Shown: positions 12,342-26,279, numbered from the stretch's first letter. The stretch is DNA of 64,000 nt from Aphrophora alni (GCA_963513935.1 OY740765.1:69164253-69228252), one strand, 5' to 3'. Notes: generated by a model from the letters alone, not told the origin. Numbers and translations: made by a program.

Positions 12342-12417
12342 TATGAGGACTGATGAAGGCTCATATCCGCATAAATGTACCAGGCTTGAGAGATAATTAC
12401 AAATATATCCTCATACC

Positions 12418-12420
<3 letters not shown>

Positions 12421-12462
<42 letters not shown>
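12421..12462. repeat. poly(A) tract, 42 nt
   Basis: 42 consecutive A. A second tract of 26 A lies at 12770-12795. Both could be tails of plus-strand retroposed sequences, but no element body could be identified upstream. Confidence 0.9.
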
Positions 12463-12464
<2 letters not shown>

Positions 12465-12769
12465 ACTGATATAAACACAGTTTTATATTTTATTTGATTA
12501 ATTTTATTTAACTAAACACACTTTATTGACAATAATTTTTTAAAACAACTAAATTTAATTTTGCATCTACAAATATTCTGATTATGTGAATTAGATAATT
12601 ATGATTACAGCTCTAGAGGTGGGAATTAATATTTCATTTGTGTACAAAGAAAAAATATCCAAAAATTCGGAATATATTAATATAATTATACTAGGACTAT
12701 TGTATCAAATTTTTTCTCTTAAAAAATGTATAAAAAAATCTGTAGAGAACTATCAAAATTATATTGATT

Positions 12770-12800
<31 letters not shown>

Positions 12801-13068
12801 AGTCTGTATATTAAGATGATTATATTTCAATGTACAAATATATTTAAAAATGCTAAAATCTAAGTAATTAAAAGTAAGTAGTATTATAGTTTCATATTTA
12901 AGAAAAACTATTAAATACATTATTACTTTATTATTTCCCCTTTATGTGATCACTACTAATTTTCATTACATATTTATGAAGTAATGAGAACAATATATAT
13001 TAAAATTATTATACAAAATATATTATTCAAAAAATCCATTATTAGAAAGTGCTATTTTCTCAAATACT

Positions 13069-14133
13069 ATGTTACTAGACTGTTATGAAATTATTAGTAA
13101 ATATTTTGTGCCTTTTTATGGATTATCTCAGAATATTTCCATTGATGAGTCATTGACACTTTGGAAGGGGTGGCTGTCATTTAGGCAGTACTTACTGTTG
13201 AAGTCAGTCCAGTTTGGAATAAAGTCTTTCGAAGTACATGCATCTTCTTCAGGATTTACTTGGTCTATACTTATTTGTACAGATAAAAACACAATATATC
13301 AAACCCTTTCTATTCCACCAAACAGCAGCAAATCAACAGCCATTGTTATACAACTTTTGGAACCTATACTGGACAGAGACCACACTGTGTGGATGGATAA
13401 TTGGTATAATTCACTTTCTCCAATATTAACTTTCTTTTTTTTAATTGGTATAAAAACTAGAAAAAACTGATATCTGTGGGACCCTAATGCTGCCACGAAA
13501 AAATGTGAAAGAAGCCAAATTAGAAAAAAGGAGAAATAACTGCTATGCACAGTAAAAATTCGAGTGTGCTAAAATGGCGTGAAAAGAGAGTGGTTACACT
13601 TTTGTCTACATTTCATTTTCATGAAATGGATATGAAGAAAAATAATTCTGAAAAGGAAGAAATGAAATCTATTCTTGTGTTTGAAAATAACATACAAATG
13701 GGTGGCGTTGATGTCAGGGACCTGATGCTACACTGTTTAAAGCATGGTTTGAATTGATATATAAAGGTGTTCAAAAGATTGTTGACCATTTCTGTGCTAA
13801 ACTCCTGCATCATTTGGAAAAAAATCACTCAAACTGTGATCACCTTTCCTTCAGACTACAGCTCATCACAGCTTAGCTGGAGCAATATGGCTCTCAAGTA
13901 AGAAAACTAGTTTATGGGCGGCCTTCCATTGAAGCGAAACCATCAAAACCAACAGAAAGACAATTTATTGAGCAAATTCCTACCACAGAGAAGAAGGCAA
14001 AGCTCAGAAGAGGTGCTGTGTATGCTACAAGCGTGGTATAAGAAAAGAAAGTCGCTACTGGTGTTCTGACTGTGAGGCTGGCCTCTCGATTGGCACTTGC
14101 TTCAAGGACTACAAAACCAAAGCCAACTTATGA
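13069..14133 (+). pseudogene. piggyBac transposase, C-terminal two thirds, disrupted
   Basis: Starts within the catalytic region: ISIDESLTLWKGWLSFRQYL carries the first catalytic Asp, HTVWMDNWYNS the second (MDN), and MGGVDVRD the third. The cysteine-rich C-terminal finger follows in another frame (RRCCVCYKRGIRKESRYWCS, then GLSIGTCFKDYKTK) and ends at TGA 14131-14133. Breaks occur at a stop near 13468, with frame changes near 13545 and after 13755. The N-terminal part is missing and no TTAA-flanked ends were found. The C-terminal finger is of the C2HC type seen in piggyBac-derived proteins. Confidence 0.85.
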
Positions 14134-14443
14134 CTGTTATGTAAATAATAAAAAAAAAATTGTTATATTGATTTATATTTATATATTTTTTTCAATGCAT
14201 TTTTATTATACTGTCTGTATTTCTGATCATTTTAGTGACACAATTATTGAACCCCCCAACAGCTTTGCTGCTCGCAGTGAACAGAACTCGTGTTAAGCGA
14301 CTGAAAACTTTTTTTTTTTTTTATTTCAACATTTACCCTAGTAAATATCATCGTACCACAATCATTTTTATACTGTTTTAAACCTAATGTTCCATAGATT
14401 CATATACATACAACCAAAAGTTCATAAAGTGTTAACAATTATA

Positions 14444-15274
14444 CAGGCAGTCCTCTACTTACGAACATTCGACTTACGAACTTTCGAAGTTACGAACAAA
14501 GCCCCAGGACATTAAAAATAATTGACAGGTGGCGGGCGTGGCGGGCGGGAAGATATGACCTTGAGAGGCGGGAAGAACGGAACGTGGCTCAACACGATTG
14601 GCTGTTAGCTTAGCTTTTGCTATTGTATGGAAATACATACATGACCAGTGCTACAACAGGTCATTTGAGTCTGGACTTTAGTCGCGTTAGTGTGTTAGTT
14701 TTTTTATTGCCCTCACAGTTTTTTAATTAGTTTTTTGTAGTTATTAATAGTTAGTTTGTTAGTTTTTTTAAATTTTACCTCACAGTGTTTATTAGTTTTT
14801 TGTAGTTAGATACCTGTTTATTGATCATGAGTGGAAAACGTAAAAATAGTGAAAGTGTGAAGTGCGTAGTTAAGAAGAGACGAACAATCACTATGGAAAA
14901 CAAAATGGACATAATTAGACGATTTGAGAGAGGAGACAAAATGGCTGATATTGCACGGGAATACGAATAAAAAAAGTTTTATAGTACATTAAAGTGTATT
15001 AATTATATTTTAAAAACAGTTTTCTTTTTAAATTTATATATATTGTAGTTGTTTTAGAAAAGTACTTTTAATAAATGAAGTCATTGATTTGTACGTATTC
15101 ATACATCCTTTTAGCAATTCCAGTAGCCTATACAGTACAGTACGGTAACCTAATTGTAAAAACAGTGTTGTGTTTGAATTCTTGCGCCAAAATCCGTGTT
15201 TTCCGAGTTACGAACTTTTCGACTTACGAACATCGGCGCGGAACGCATTAAGTTCGTAAGTAGAGGACTCCCTG
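14444..15274 (+). mobile_element. non-autonomous Tigger/pogo element
   Basis: TIRs read CAGGCAGTCCTCTACTTACG at the left and the complement of CAGGGAGTCCTCTACTTACG at the right, with TA at 14442-14443 and 15275-15276. Both ends carry repeated TTACGAAC subterminal words. The interior keeps only the start of the transposase, so the element is internally deleted. Confidence 0.9.
14827..14970 (+). pseudogene. Tigger transposase N-terminus (CENP-B-type HTH)
   Basis: A 47-codon frame starting MSGKRKNSESV and continuing KRRTITMENKMDIIRRFERG, then MADIAREYE, ending in TAA. It matches the first CENP-B-like helix-turn-helix that pogo/Tigger transposases use to bind their ends. The rest of the DNA-binding region and the DDE domain are missing, so the protein cannot transpose. 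A short DNA-binding peptide could still be made. Confidence 0.8.
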
Positions 15275-15639
15275 TATTTAATAAATTGGTAAAATTTGTG
15301 TAGTATTACACGCAATCAAGTTTTGTGGCAAACTAAAATAGAAATTATGTCATCCATTCATCTAATTTTCACAAGCCCATAAAACTGTCTACCAACTTTA
15401 GAGTAATATTATTTTATAGTATTTTTCTTCTTCTTTCTGTCTGTGCTTTCCAAATTAATTATTATAACTCTTATAGATTTGGATCTATAAAAATAAAACG
15501 AAACAAGAATTTTGTACGCTTTATTCATCTAAAATATCACTTTTTTATTCAATTTAACTTTTAGCCTAGTTAAACTTGTGCTGTTTTAATTTTTTTAAAT
15601 ACTGTTGAAAACCTTAGATTTCAAGCTTTCATATCCATT

Positions 15640-17199
15640 CATCAGATTGTGACAAAAATGAAAAGAGAAATCATAAAAAATTTATGAAGTTGCTCTATTT
15701 TACTTTAGAGAGAACTACGTTGCGGCACGTTGTCATATGAGAAAATGTGTACTATTTGTTCATATATTTGTTCAAAATGTTAATACTGAGCCAAATACCA
15801 CAACTTGACAATATTTCACAGATTTTTTTATCCCTTTTCGAACTACGTATTCGAAATTCTTATAACTGTGATAGTTTTAGAGATATATACATTCTACGAA
15901 GTCATGACCAAAATTACCCGGTGCAGTTTGTTATGTTCTGTCTTTAGCGAATTATGAAAAACGAAGACATATTTTCATATTTTGATCAGCTGCTTTATAC
16001 CGTTGAAATGACGACATTCATTTCTAACTAAATAATACAAAGCAATATTTTATAGGCCTATTTTTAGACAAGGTTTCTGAACTGGAAATCTTGTTGCTTT
16101 GATAAGTTTTGTGCCTGAGTCTTAAGTGTCAAATGGCTAATGCGTAGTTTCTCCAGCGTGGCTCAATTTATTTCTGTTATTATAAACTTATTTGTTATGT
16201 AGGATGATTTGTTTATTATAATTCGTATATACAAGTTATAGTATGTGTGTGATTGTTACTAGAGTTTATTTATTTGAGTGAATTTTAGGTTTTTCAGTGA
16301 TTTTGTTTCAGGAATAACCTAATAAAAAGTTCTAGGTTATGTCACATTGGGCCTAACTTTTTTCAGAAATTCCACTGTGTCTAATACATTTGTATAAATT
16401 GATTTTCTTTTTACCAAATTTTATCCCCAACTATATTACAAAACTTTGCATGTCTGAAAAAATGTTTTTTAAATTTGTGTACAGTAAATATACTCTTTTC
16501 TGTAGAATTTTTGCTTTGGTTATTGTACGGTTTTTTTTATTCCTGACATAATAACTCCAAAAATGTTACGCCTAAAAATTTTGAAATTACACAGATAAAA
16601 TAATCAATGTACATATCTGAGAAAAATGATATTAAGTAGTGATTTGGATAATGTTACTTACTATTTTTAGTGATTTTTTCAAAATAGGCCCAAGTTTTCA
16701 GCTAGACTTTTACGTAATCAAATTATTTGCTAATAAAAATTTTAGAAATTAGTTTTTTTTTTTTTTCACCAACTAAATAGTTATTTTTGTAACTATTCAC
16801 AACTATTTACAAAACTTTTGTATATTTTGAAAAAATAAAAAAAAACATATTTTGTGTATGATATATATGCTTTTCTCTTGGATTTTCACTTCATTTTTTC
16901 ACATTTTAACATGCAACATTTTTTCCTTTACACAGATAAATTCTATGCACTTTCCTGAAAAAAAAGAAGATTTCTCATAAGTTGGGTTTTGAATAAAATT
17001 ACTATTTTTTTATGATTTAAAAAAAAGATTAAAAAAAGCGAAAAATGGCAATACTTTATAGTAGGTGGATGAGGGTTATATCGGAACTTTGACAACAAAA
17101 ATATAACATTTTTTGCTATATGCTGTAGAAATAAAGGCAAACCCTAATAAATGCCCCATGGGGGTCTGTTCCGAATACAAATGAATCCATGTTGAAGGG
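15640..17199 (+). mobile_element. non-autonomous piggyBac family copy, 5'-degenerate
   Basis: The right end reads GTTGAAGGG followed by TTAA (17200-17203), as in other copies of the family. Internal blocks match the copy at 26616-30158: 15745-15905 resembles 27305-27445 (including CATTCTACGAAGT), and 16380-16560 resembles 29170-29330. The left end could not be located precisely. No coding sequence remains. Confidence 0.6.
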
Positions 17200-17203
17200 T
17201 TAA

Positions 17204-17996
17204 TTAAATGGACACAGTTCAGAAAATTACAATCACATTGTGCAACTAGTGACCGTTAATTTTGTAAATTGCTTTATCACCAAATGTCAATATGTAAAAT
17301 TTTGAAGAAAGAAATATATATATTTTTTTAATCAAGTATAGTATCAAATTAAAGATCTTCATATTATACCTTTACAGCATAAAATATACAGACTGCCAGA
17401 GCTGAATATATTACAAGACATTTTCCCCTCCATTTTATTTTCTATAAACCAATAAAATTCTGAAAAAATTCACGGTAACACACTCTTTTAATACAAATTA
17501 CAATAGTATTGATGAATTATGTACCCAATGATGAAGTGCAGAGAAACAATTTTTGATTTTGTGTGTATGGGCTGTAATGGATAACCAGTTTGTATGTATC
17601 TAATAAATATTTTCATTATTAATTGTCAAAGAAATCTATATTGTATGACATTTTATTCTTCACTAATTTTATATGGTACTCATTTCAAAAAAACAATAAA
17701 CACTATTTTTAAAGTTTTCTTTTGATTTTATTTTGATAATGAAATTTGTAATTCTCATTTTAGGTTTACAGAAGCAAATTATATATCGAGCGATGTATAA
17801 TGGTTGTTTAACCTTACCAACCTCACCTATTTCCGTGATGTTCTCGCCACTATTCTAAAATCTGTTTGATACAAACCACTTGCTACATGATTACATCAAG
17901 GCAACATCACAAACAGGTTATTTTAGATATTCACTATTCTATGCTAAAAGTTTAACACTTGTCTCATAATCTGCCTCCATAATATAATATTGAATA
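17204..17996. other. AT-rich sequence, no gene recognised
   Basis: No domain, TIR or splice-bounded frame was seen. Confidence 0.5.
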
Positions 17997-18232
17997 AATT
18001 ACCTTAATTCCACAGCTCACAGTCCTGTCTTTTGTTTTTCTTTTATGTGGCGATCATTTCGCCTCTTCCTTCTGACATTATCAAAGATTAATATTTCTTG
18101 CATTTGATGTGCGTCAACATTCACAAAACAACACTAATACTCATAACAAGAACACATTAATCCACAAATATTAAAATAAAATATGGTCAAGTTATAACTG
18201 AAGTATATATATTTCTGTGGAATTAAGGTAAT
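17997..18232. mobile_element. short TIR element (MITE candidate)
   Basis: TTACCTTAATTCCACAG at 17999-18015 is repeated inverted at 18215-18231 (CTGTGGAATTAAGGTAA). About 235 bp, no coding sequence; target duplication unclear. Confidence 0.5.
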
Positions 18233-19062
18233 ATATTTAATTGTACCAGTCCAGTAAGGTAACATGATCAAATGTTGAACATTGCAAATGTTCATTACCA
18301 TAATAAAAAGACGACAAAAATTCATAGAGTTGTTGTTCAGTTTGGGGGAGAAGGGGGATGCAGACCACAAAATATTTTTCAAGATTACTGACACCTTTTA
18401 TTTACTATATTACGTTACGAATCAATTCCCGTTGTCAAATGATAAACCTAGAAGATGAGAAATATGAAGAGTCAACACAGCCCAGTAACCTAAACCCATA
18501 ACTAGTAATCTAAGAAAGGAACTCGGGGCTACAGCTAGGCTCTGAAGAGTCAAAATAACTAATACTACATTCAAACATGATCAAGAAAAACCAAAAAGTC
18601 AACATATATAAAAACCAACTACATGCTAACATAACGAATGACGAATACCAAGTTGAACCAATATCATACACTGGTCATACACATAGTTACCCAATGGTTT
18701 TATCAAGATGAACAACTTTCACTTGAACATGCAAGCTGATCCATACTCTAAAAATGTCATGTATTCATTGTTATATACACAAATGATAGCAAACGTCCAA
18801 GTAAACTATAACAATAATATGAAGAAATCCACCATTATATCCAATAGCTTTAAAACCAGAATTTTTTTCTTAGTAGGCAGGTTGATAATATACAACTTGA
18901 TTCATCAGATGTGGTGTGTTTATTTCATATTGACATACTTCACACTCTTCTAGCATAGGAGATCAAATTCACTATTTACAAATTTGTTTTTATATTTTAT
19001 TTCCTAGTTTTTAAAGAAATAGAGTACAGTTTTACAATAAGGTCACTATTCCAAACCCACTA

Positions 19063-19384
19063 CAGTGAAAATCCCGTGCTAGTCCGAACAGGCCACATGA
19101 CATTTTAAAGTTTCATTTGATCTGATTCACCAAGTCGGTTCTGAATTGTATACTGTCTACTGTGCGAAGAAGTAGTGTTTTGTTCACTATGTGTTTTAAT
19201 GTTGTTTGTGTTAAATATTGTTTTGAGTATACATTTAATATAATAAATTTGCGTTTTTACTGTAATTTTTTATTTTTATTTATTTATTTTTTTAAAATGT
19301 TCCTCTTTTATTAAATATATAATGCAAATATAGTAATCGGAACAGCTTGAGCAAACAAATATTCTGATTAAAGCGAATTCACTG
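19063..19384. mobile_element. possible pogo-type MITE with diverged ends
   Basis: Begins CAGTGAAAATCCCGTG after TA and ends with the complement of CAGTGAATTCGCTTTAATC. The two ends align only with gaps, and the right flank is TT rather than TA. Confidence 0.4.
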
Positions 19385-19919
19385 TTAAGGTACTATTTAT
19401 GTTAAATCTTAGACAGTGGATTTTTCTTCTTATGCCAGAAACCTGTAGAACTTACAAATGTGCTGTACACAAATATAATTAAAATTTTCATAATACTGTT
19501 GGGATCAAACAAACTATAACATCTGGGTTCATTTTTTATTTTTAATAAGCTTCTATTATCTGTAAATTACTGTTTGTATTAAATTTGTGATTTGTAACTA
19601 AATTGGTAAATTATATATTACGTTACAATATAATAAAAACAAGTGAGCTCTATCAAATTTATCATTACTAAAAATCTTAAATCCATTAAAATCAATGTTG
19701 GCTCTCCACTAGATGAGTGCTTAATCAAAAAATGCATAACATCTTCATATCTACACTAAATCATTAGATTGAGATGACAAGAAATTGAAGTCACAATATT
19801 TGCTTCTTAAACATAATGAACAATAATTGTGTTGTTTGTTCAGTGTTAGTGTTCAAGTGTGTAAAATTTAATATTTATCAGAAAATAATACCAATATTAA
19901 GGGGTGTACGTACAAGCTT

Positions 19920-19920
<1 letters not shown>

Positions 19921-19995
<75 letters not shown>
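19921..19995. repeat. poly(T) tract, 75 nt
   Basis: 75 consecutive T. It may be the 3' poly(A) tail of a minus-strand retroposon, but no body was recognised to its right before the piggyBac at 20194. Confidence 0.9.
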
Positions 19996-19999
<4 letters not shown>

Positions 20000-20193
20000 C
20001 GAGGCAAGCCCTGAGTAAATCAAGCTTGAGCTAAACCAAATGTGAGTTTTTATCAACCTCAGATTTATACAAACTTCACAATTTTTTAGGCTGAAATATA
20101 ATCAGAAAAAGCATCATCTGTTGCTTTTGAATTGTCAATATGCACATAAAAGTGTAGAAAGAAGGTAGAGTTAAACAGGAAATGGACACTTAA

Positions 20194-22695
20194 CCCCTTT
20201 ACAGATGATTAAAATTGACCTAAAACTACCTAAAAATGCTGATTTTTTAATTTTTAAAATGCAAATTGTCGGTAATCATGTTAAAAATCCAAAACTTTCA
20301 TAAAAAATTATTAAAATTTGTATTATATATAAGGGGAGGTTACGGTTAGGTTAGGTTATGTGTACCGAAAATGTGTAAATATGTATACATGGCATATTTA
20401 TATGTGGTTTGCTATATATATGCAATTAATTCTGTGGCGAATCACAAAAATAGTAAAAGACTAGTAGAAAAAAATCGGTTTCAATCAATTATCTATTTTT
20501 TACAAAACATAAACATAAAAACATGAGCATAAAAACATAAATGTCAAAAAAAAGAAAAAAAGAAGCAAAAAAAAAAAAAAAACAGAAAGTAATTTTACGT
20601 ACAGAAACGTTACATAGGCTAGTAGTTATTTTTAGTGTGAAAGTCTTTGAAGCAAGGGGCTGCACAAAGTCCAACATCACATCTGATGCACATGTAGCGT
20701 GACTCTCTTCTGATCTTCTTGCTGGCGCACACAACACACCTGTGGCATTGGATTTCTTCTCCGTAGCAGGCACGTACTCAGGAAAATGTCTTTCCTTGAG
20801 GCGAAGAGGGTCGTTTTCAAAGATGGGCGACCTCGTTTTGAGTGGACATTTTTACCCAAGTGATGCTCGATTAGTGATTCCACCAAAGACTGCCTAAACT
20901 CGTAGGAAGTTTTTTCCCTCCGTTCTTTGTATAAAGCACATGAGCATTGAAAATACACATGTTGAGAAAGTGTCTAAATTATTTCTTGTACCACAGTTTT
21001 TGTCGCTTTCTTTCAACCGGATAGGCAGAAAGCATTTGATCTACCCGGTCGACTCCACCCATCATTTTATTATAGTCATCCACTATTGTTGGTATTACAG
21101 CCTTTTCCCCCTTACGTGTCACTTCAATACAGTCCATTTCATGAACTAAGCTCAAACAAATTACTTCATGTTTATCCATCCACTTGATGCAAGTCATCTT
21201 CCCTTTTCTTCATACATAACACTCATTTCGTCTTTTTTTCAATTTCATTTTCACAAGATCTTTTGGAAGGTTTACTCTGTTTATTCTTACCGTCCCAACA
21301 ACATCCGTTTTTATTTTTTCAAGTTCAAGCGCTAGTTCCGGGATGCAATAGAAATTGCAATAGATTGTCTGTGTACACTCTGTAGCCCTGGTTTTCCAAA
21401 CCATTTAGGAGTGTCAAAACAACATTAGTTGCGTGGCCTACAACTGAATTATGTATAATATCTGTGCCTTTACCCAGGTAAATTTTCATCTTCTAAATAT
21501 ACCCAGTGCTGGACTCTGATAAAATGTAGCTCTTGATACCGAATCTGGCTCGTTTTATTCTAATGAACTGTTTGAAACTCAAGCGGCCTTTCCATAGTAA
21601 AGGGCTTTCATCAATGGCTACATCCCTCTTTGGCGTATAGACGGTTACAAACCGATCACAAATGTAATCGAATATTGGCTGTAGTTTTTGAAGCTTTTTC
21701 AGCCCATCACTCGGTACTTCATTGTTGACAAAATGTAAAAATCTACTCAACAGTTTTAGCCTGTTTAGAGTCATGAGGCTAGCAAACCCAGGAGTTGCAA
21801 AGAGTGGTTTTTGGGTATCGTAACAGTCTATTTCTGGCTTCCAAATTAACCCATGCAATATGTACACTGATAAGAGAACATGAATTTCATCTCTGTTTGT
21901 AAGTTTCCCAGAATGATATCTTGAAAACTCTTACAAAGGCCTGAACGCTAAAAATTGTTGGGCGTATCTATTTGTTTCCGTAACTATTAGATCGATAAGT
22001 TCGTCAGTGATAAAAAGTTTGAACAACTCATAGGGATCGATTTTATTTTCAATTTTTACCTTTATGCCAGGGGTACCCTGAAATTAAACGCAGGTCTATC
22101 ATTTGGAGAAACTTCCTTGTGATCAAGCCACACAAGAGGAAGAGGTCGAGCCACATTTCTTCGTGTTTCATCATGAGTCTGTGGAATAATAGGGCCGGTC
22201 TCATCAAGATCCATATTGCCATCATCGAATTCTTCATCAATCACCTTGTCCTCACTCTCAGAATCAGAAAGGGTTATACGTAACCAGTCATCAATAAATT
22301 GGGTACCTTCCATAGTGACGTCACAAAAAACAACAACTACAATAAAATAACTAATAAACAACTATATAGAACAATCAACGAACAGTCAGTAACACACTCA
22401 CAGAAACACAAACAATGCTATTGCTACAGCCAATTATGGAGATCTGAGGTTAGTGGGCCGCTCAGTCTGTTGCTGTTAAGGCATTCACAAAATGGCTGCC
22501 ATTGCTAGGAAACGCAGTATTTTTCGTCATATGCTGCTATCTAGCGATTAAATACAATATTATTATATCCTGTCGAGTTATTACATCACCAAACGAAACA
22601 AAACCGGACAAATTTAATTTGCGTAATATTACGTCAGTAGCACATTTTATTGAAAAGTTCAATGACATAATATTACGCCGCTAACCGTTAAGGGG
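20194..22695 (-). mobile_element. piggyBac element, near full length
   Basis: TTAA duplications at 20190-20193 and 22696-22699 flank inverted ends CCCCTTTACAG and (read from the right) CCCCTTAACGG. The 2502-bp length and single minus-strand transposase gene match autonomous piggyBac elements. The ends differ from the CCCTAGA/CCCTTCAA family found elsewhere in the window. Confidence 0.9.
20619..22361 (-). pseudogene. piggyBac transposase, about 580 codons, frameshifted
   Basis: Cut-and-paste transposase for TTAA sites. It starts with an acidic N-terminus (MEGTQFIDDWLRITLSDSES), as usual. The dimerisation/catalytic region follows, with all three Asp visible: VAIDESPLLWKGRLSF, VYTDN and MGGVDRVDQ. 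PVERKRQK comes next and the C-terminal cysteine finger is at about 20790-20640. It ends at TAG 20621-20619. Frame changes occur near 22080, 21490-21400, 21210 and 20980, with a few stops between. Total span matches the usual family length, so damage is limited to small lesions. Confidence 0.9.
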
Positions 22696-22699
22696 TTAA

Positions 22700-23570
22700 G
22701 ATCCAACAAAAGTAACATGAACTTCTTTGGGAATATAATTGAATTACAAACATATTTCACTCATATATTTTTTTTAACATTTACATATTTTATTACAAAC
22801 AAATAATTTTGGATCTGTGGATGAAGATTTTCTATTCGTTGAGTAAAAGGGGAAAAAAACGGGTCTCATAAATATTAATAATAAAATTCACTAAAATTTA
22901 AAATTAGAGTGACCATTGTAGTAAATTAATTTATATATAATTTTAATAAATATAAAAAAAATATTAAAGAATAAAATTATTGATTTACAATTATGGTTAA
23001 TTACTGTATATAAAACTAAATAGGCTTGCTGCTCCACCTGTATGTAAATCAGGCATTGTGTGCATATCCATAATTTGTCCCGATCCTGTCAGCAAGGACC
23101 AATTGATTTGAATTATATAGTTTTTAAGGTCAAGGCAATGATACATCAATAAAAAAATTAAACATTTTTAGCTAGATTGATAAAGTACAGGACACTTTAG
23201 TTAAATGTCTTCATCTAATAGCAATTTCGTCTGGTGTGTTAAACTTTGTATGCATACCTGATTTACAAACAAGCTTTTTTCTCTTTTAAATGTGTGCCTA
23301 AAACAGAGCGATATGCTTGGTCAAAACATAATTAAAAAAGCGAACCATGTGTTCCCCAACCAATAAACTCAAGCTACATCTCACGTAGTGTACTCTCCAA
23401 ATTGCACTCATAGTTCAAACTAAAACCACCTGTAACTTTGAAACCTGTCAAATAATTTTAACAATTCTTTAAATTTAAAAGAAGTTACAATGAAATACTA
23501 ACTTTGTTATTCATAAATTGTATTTTATTACAGAAATGTCAAAAATATACTGGATATTATGGATTTCCTC
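22700..23570. other. AT-rich sequence, no gene recognised
   Basis: No gene, TIR or clear exon was seen between the two piggyBac elements. Confidence 0.5.
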
Positions 23571-23574
23571 CTAA

Positions 23575-25852
23575 CCCTAGAACTGGCAATGTTAATTTTC
23601 TTCGTTGTTTAAAAATTAATAAAAAATATAATTTTTATACAAAACCTAACTTATAAGACATTATTTTTCTCAGAAAGATGCGTAGAATTTATCTATGTAA
23701 AAAAAAAAAAAAAAAATTTATATGAAACAGTTTTGGAGTAAGTATGTTAGATGTCAAAATTTTTCAGAAAAACCTGTATCATCCAAAATCAATAGCTTAT
23801 TACCTTTTTCCAAGATATACAAAAGTTTTGTGTAATATTTGTGAATATATTTAGAAAAAAAAAATTGTTACATTTAGAAAAAAAAAGACGAAAAAAGGGA
23901 TTTTGTTAGGCTTATTTTCAAAAATTCACCAAAAATAGTAATATTTATAGTAAACACAACTTCTATATATCATTATATTCAGAAAGTTGCATAGAATTTA
24001 GCTGTGTAGTGAAAAAAAATGTTAGATATAAAAAATTTGGAGTTACTATGTCAAATAGCAAAAAATCGAAAAGTAACAGAGGCAAGAATTTCACAGAAAT
24101 GGTAATGTACACCATACAATTTTTTTTTGAATTTTTGAATTATTACTAGAGATTTGTAATACATTTGTGGATAAAAGTTGCTAAAAATAAAAATCAATTT
24201 ATAAAATTTTTATTAGACATGGTTCATTTTTACGTAAAAAGTGAATATTTGCTAACTATTTTCAAAAATTCACCAAAAATATAATTATTATTCAAAACCC
24301 AAGTTTTTATTACCTATGTTCTCACAAAGATACATAGATTGTATGTGTGTAATGCAAAAACTTTTAGATGGAAACATTTTGGAGTTATTATGTAAGAAAT
24401 CAACAAAATTATCCTGTAAGAAAGGCAAAATTCCACAGAAACGTGTATAAACCAATAAATTTTTTTTTATAGATAGACATATAAACATTTTGCATACATT
24501 TTGGTAAAAACATAATCAATTTATAAAATTTTCATTAAGCAACATTATTTGTATTTGTAAACATATGGAAACTTGCTAAAATGACCAGATATATAGACCA
24601 GATATATCATAACCTATCCCTATTTATAGATAGGCCTATATAAATTTATAAACATTTTGCATACATTTTGGTAAAAACATAATCAATTTATAAAATTTTC
24701 ATTAGACAAAATTATTTTTATATGTAAACACAATTAGCTAAAAGGGCTAGACCAAATAACATAACCTAACTCTTAGACAGCATCAGTATTTGATAAGTTT
24801 GACAATAACATTCACTAAAAACAATAAATTCTACAAACAATAATACAGATATTATAATTTGAATACACAAATTATAAAAAATAAATAAACATACCTAACA
24901 AAATAAGTTCACAATAACAGAAATAAACCAAGCCACGCACTAGGCCTATGCACAATATTTCATTTAGTACACAAGCAAGCGGTTTGGTTACTACTTTGGT
25001 AAAATAGATATATCTCGCGATCTATGACATATAGAAAGATTTCAAAAGCACAAATCGAAAGAGAAAGAAAAATACTATATAATATTGTCAACTTGTGGCA
25101 TTTGGACAAGTATTACCATTTCGTAAAATCATATGAACACAGAGAACACAATTTTCTACATAAACCCGGTCACAGCAGGTGCCGTGACCTAGCGAAAAAG
25201 TTGCAACTTTATCAAGTTCTAGAAAATAGAGTTTTCGTGTGATGGATTTTGATAAACTTGATTATGAAAGATTGAAACATTATCTTTACAGTGATGTATA
25301 ATTCATTTCGATAAAATAATATTTACTAGGATAAAAGTTGAATTGAAAAAAGTATAATTTTTAGCGTGTAAAAATGATTAAAATTCTTGATTTTGTTTAA
25401 TTTTAATATAATAAAAACTATAACAGATAGAAGGATTTGAAAAGCACAGATCAAAAGAGAAAGATGTGATCTATCGAACAGTGTTATATTCGATCTGTTT
25501 GACAGAAATATCGAATTGGGAATATTAGAGAAAAGTTATGTTAGTTTTGTTTACAACTTGTCAGCGCAAATCTTTGACGTTACGAATCAAATATATGCAA
25601 ACTTTAGCAGTTTTTGGAATATTATTTATAACGTTTTGTGTTTTTTTCCCCTTTCCCCCCCCCTTTTTTTTTTTTTTTTTGCATGATTATGTATCTACAG
25701 AATATTAGCTTTCCAACATTTTTTTTTTATTGCGATAGGACGATTCTAAGTGGGCGAAATGTTGAATTGCAAAATACGTGTTTTCCGGTCGTTTGACTAA
25801 ACCATGCATCACACCAAACGACATGAAATGGGGTCGCTCCGCGGTTGAAGGG
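23575..25852 (-). mobile_element. non-autonomous piggyBac family copy (reverse orientation)
   Basis: Left end CCCTAGAACTGGCAATG preceded by CTAA (decayed TTAA, 23571-23574). Right end CGCGGTTGAAGGG followed by TTAA (25853-25856). Sequence near the left end (AACCTAACTTATAAGACAT, then TCAGAAAGATGC) matches the complement of the right end of the 26616-30158 copy, so this copy is inverted relative to it. About 2.3 kb, no transposase coding sequence left. Confidence 0.8.
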
Positions 25853-26279
25853 TTAATTAGACAGTTAGGCCTATTGTACAATGTCTGTATCTAAAGCATC
25901 TTGGGTTCAATACAAAACATTAACTTTTGTTGAAAAAGTAGCAGTTATAAGTGAGGTGAAGAAGGGCTTAAAGAAGAAGTCAGAAAATCGCTAAAGACTT
26001 TGGAATTCCACTGAACATTTTATCAACCTAGCTTAAGAATAAAGACAAGATCCTGAAGAGGAACAAAATTGGTAATGAGAGCAGGGAAATAAGCTAAAGT
26101 AGCAGAAAACTTTGAAGTAGACGATTGTGTTTTTAAGTTGTTTAAACAGGTGAGATATAAGAAAATTCATTTAAGTGGATCTCTTGTGACATCCAGAGCA
26201 AAAAATCTTTTGTGAAGAAGATCTCTTGTGATTTTGCTGAAAATTTAGAAAATAATATTATTACTATTATTTTATTGAA

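Noticed and set aside
12343..12400. ACTGATGAAGGCTCATATCC as a hammerhead
   Set aside because: It has CTGATGA but no GAAA after a pairing stem; only the box matches.
25024..25242. Plus-strand 72-codon frame
   Set aside because: It lies in the non-coding part of a piggyBac copy and is broken in the matching regions of other copies.
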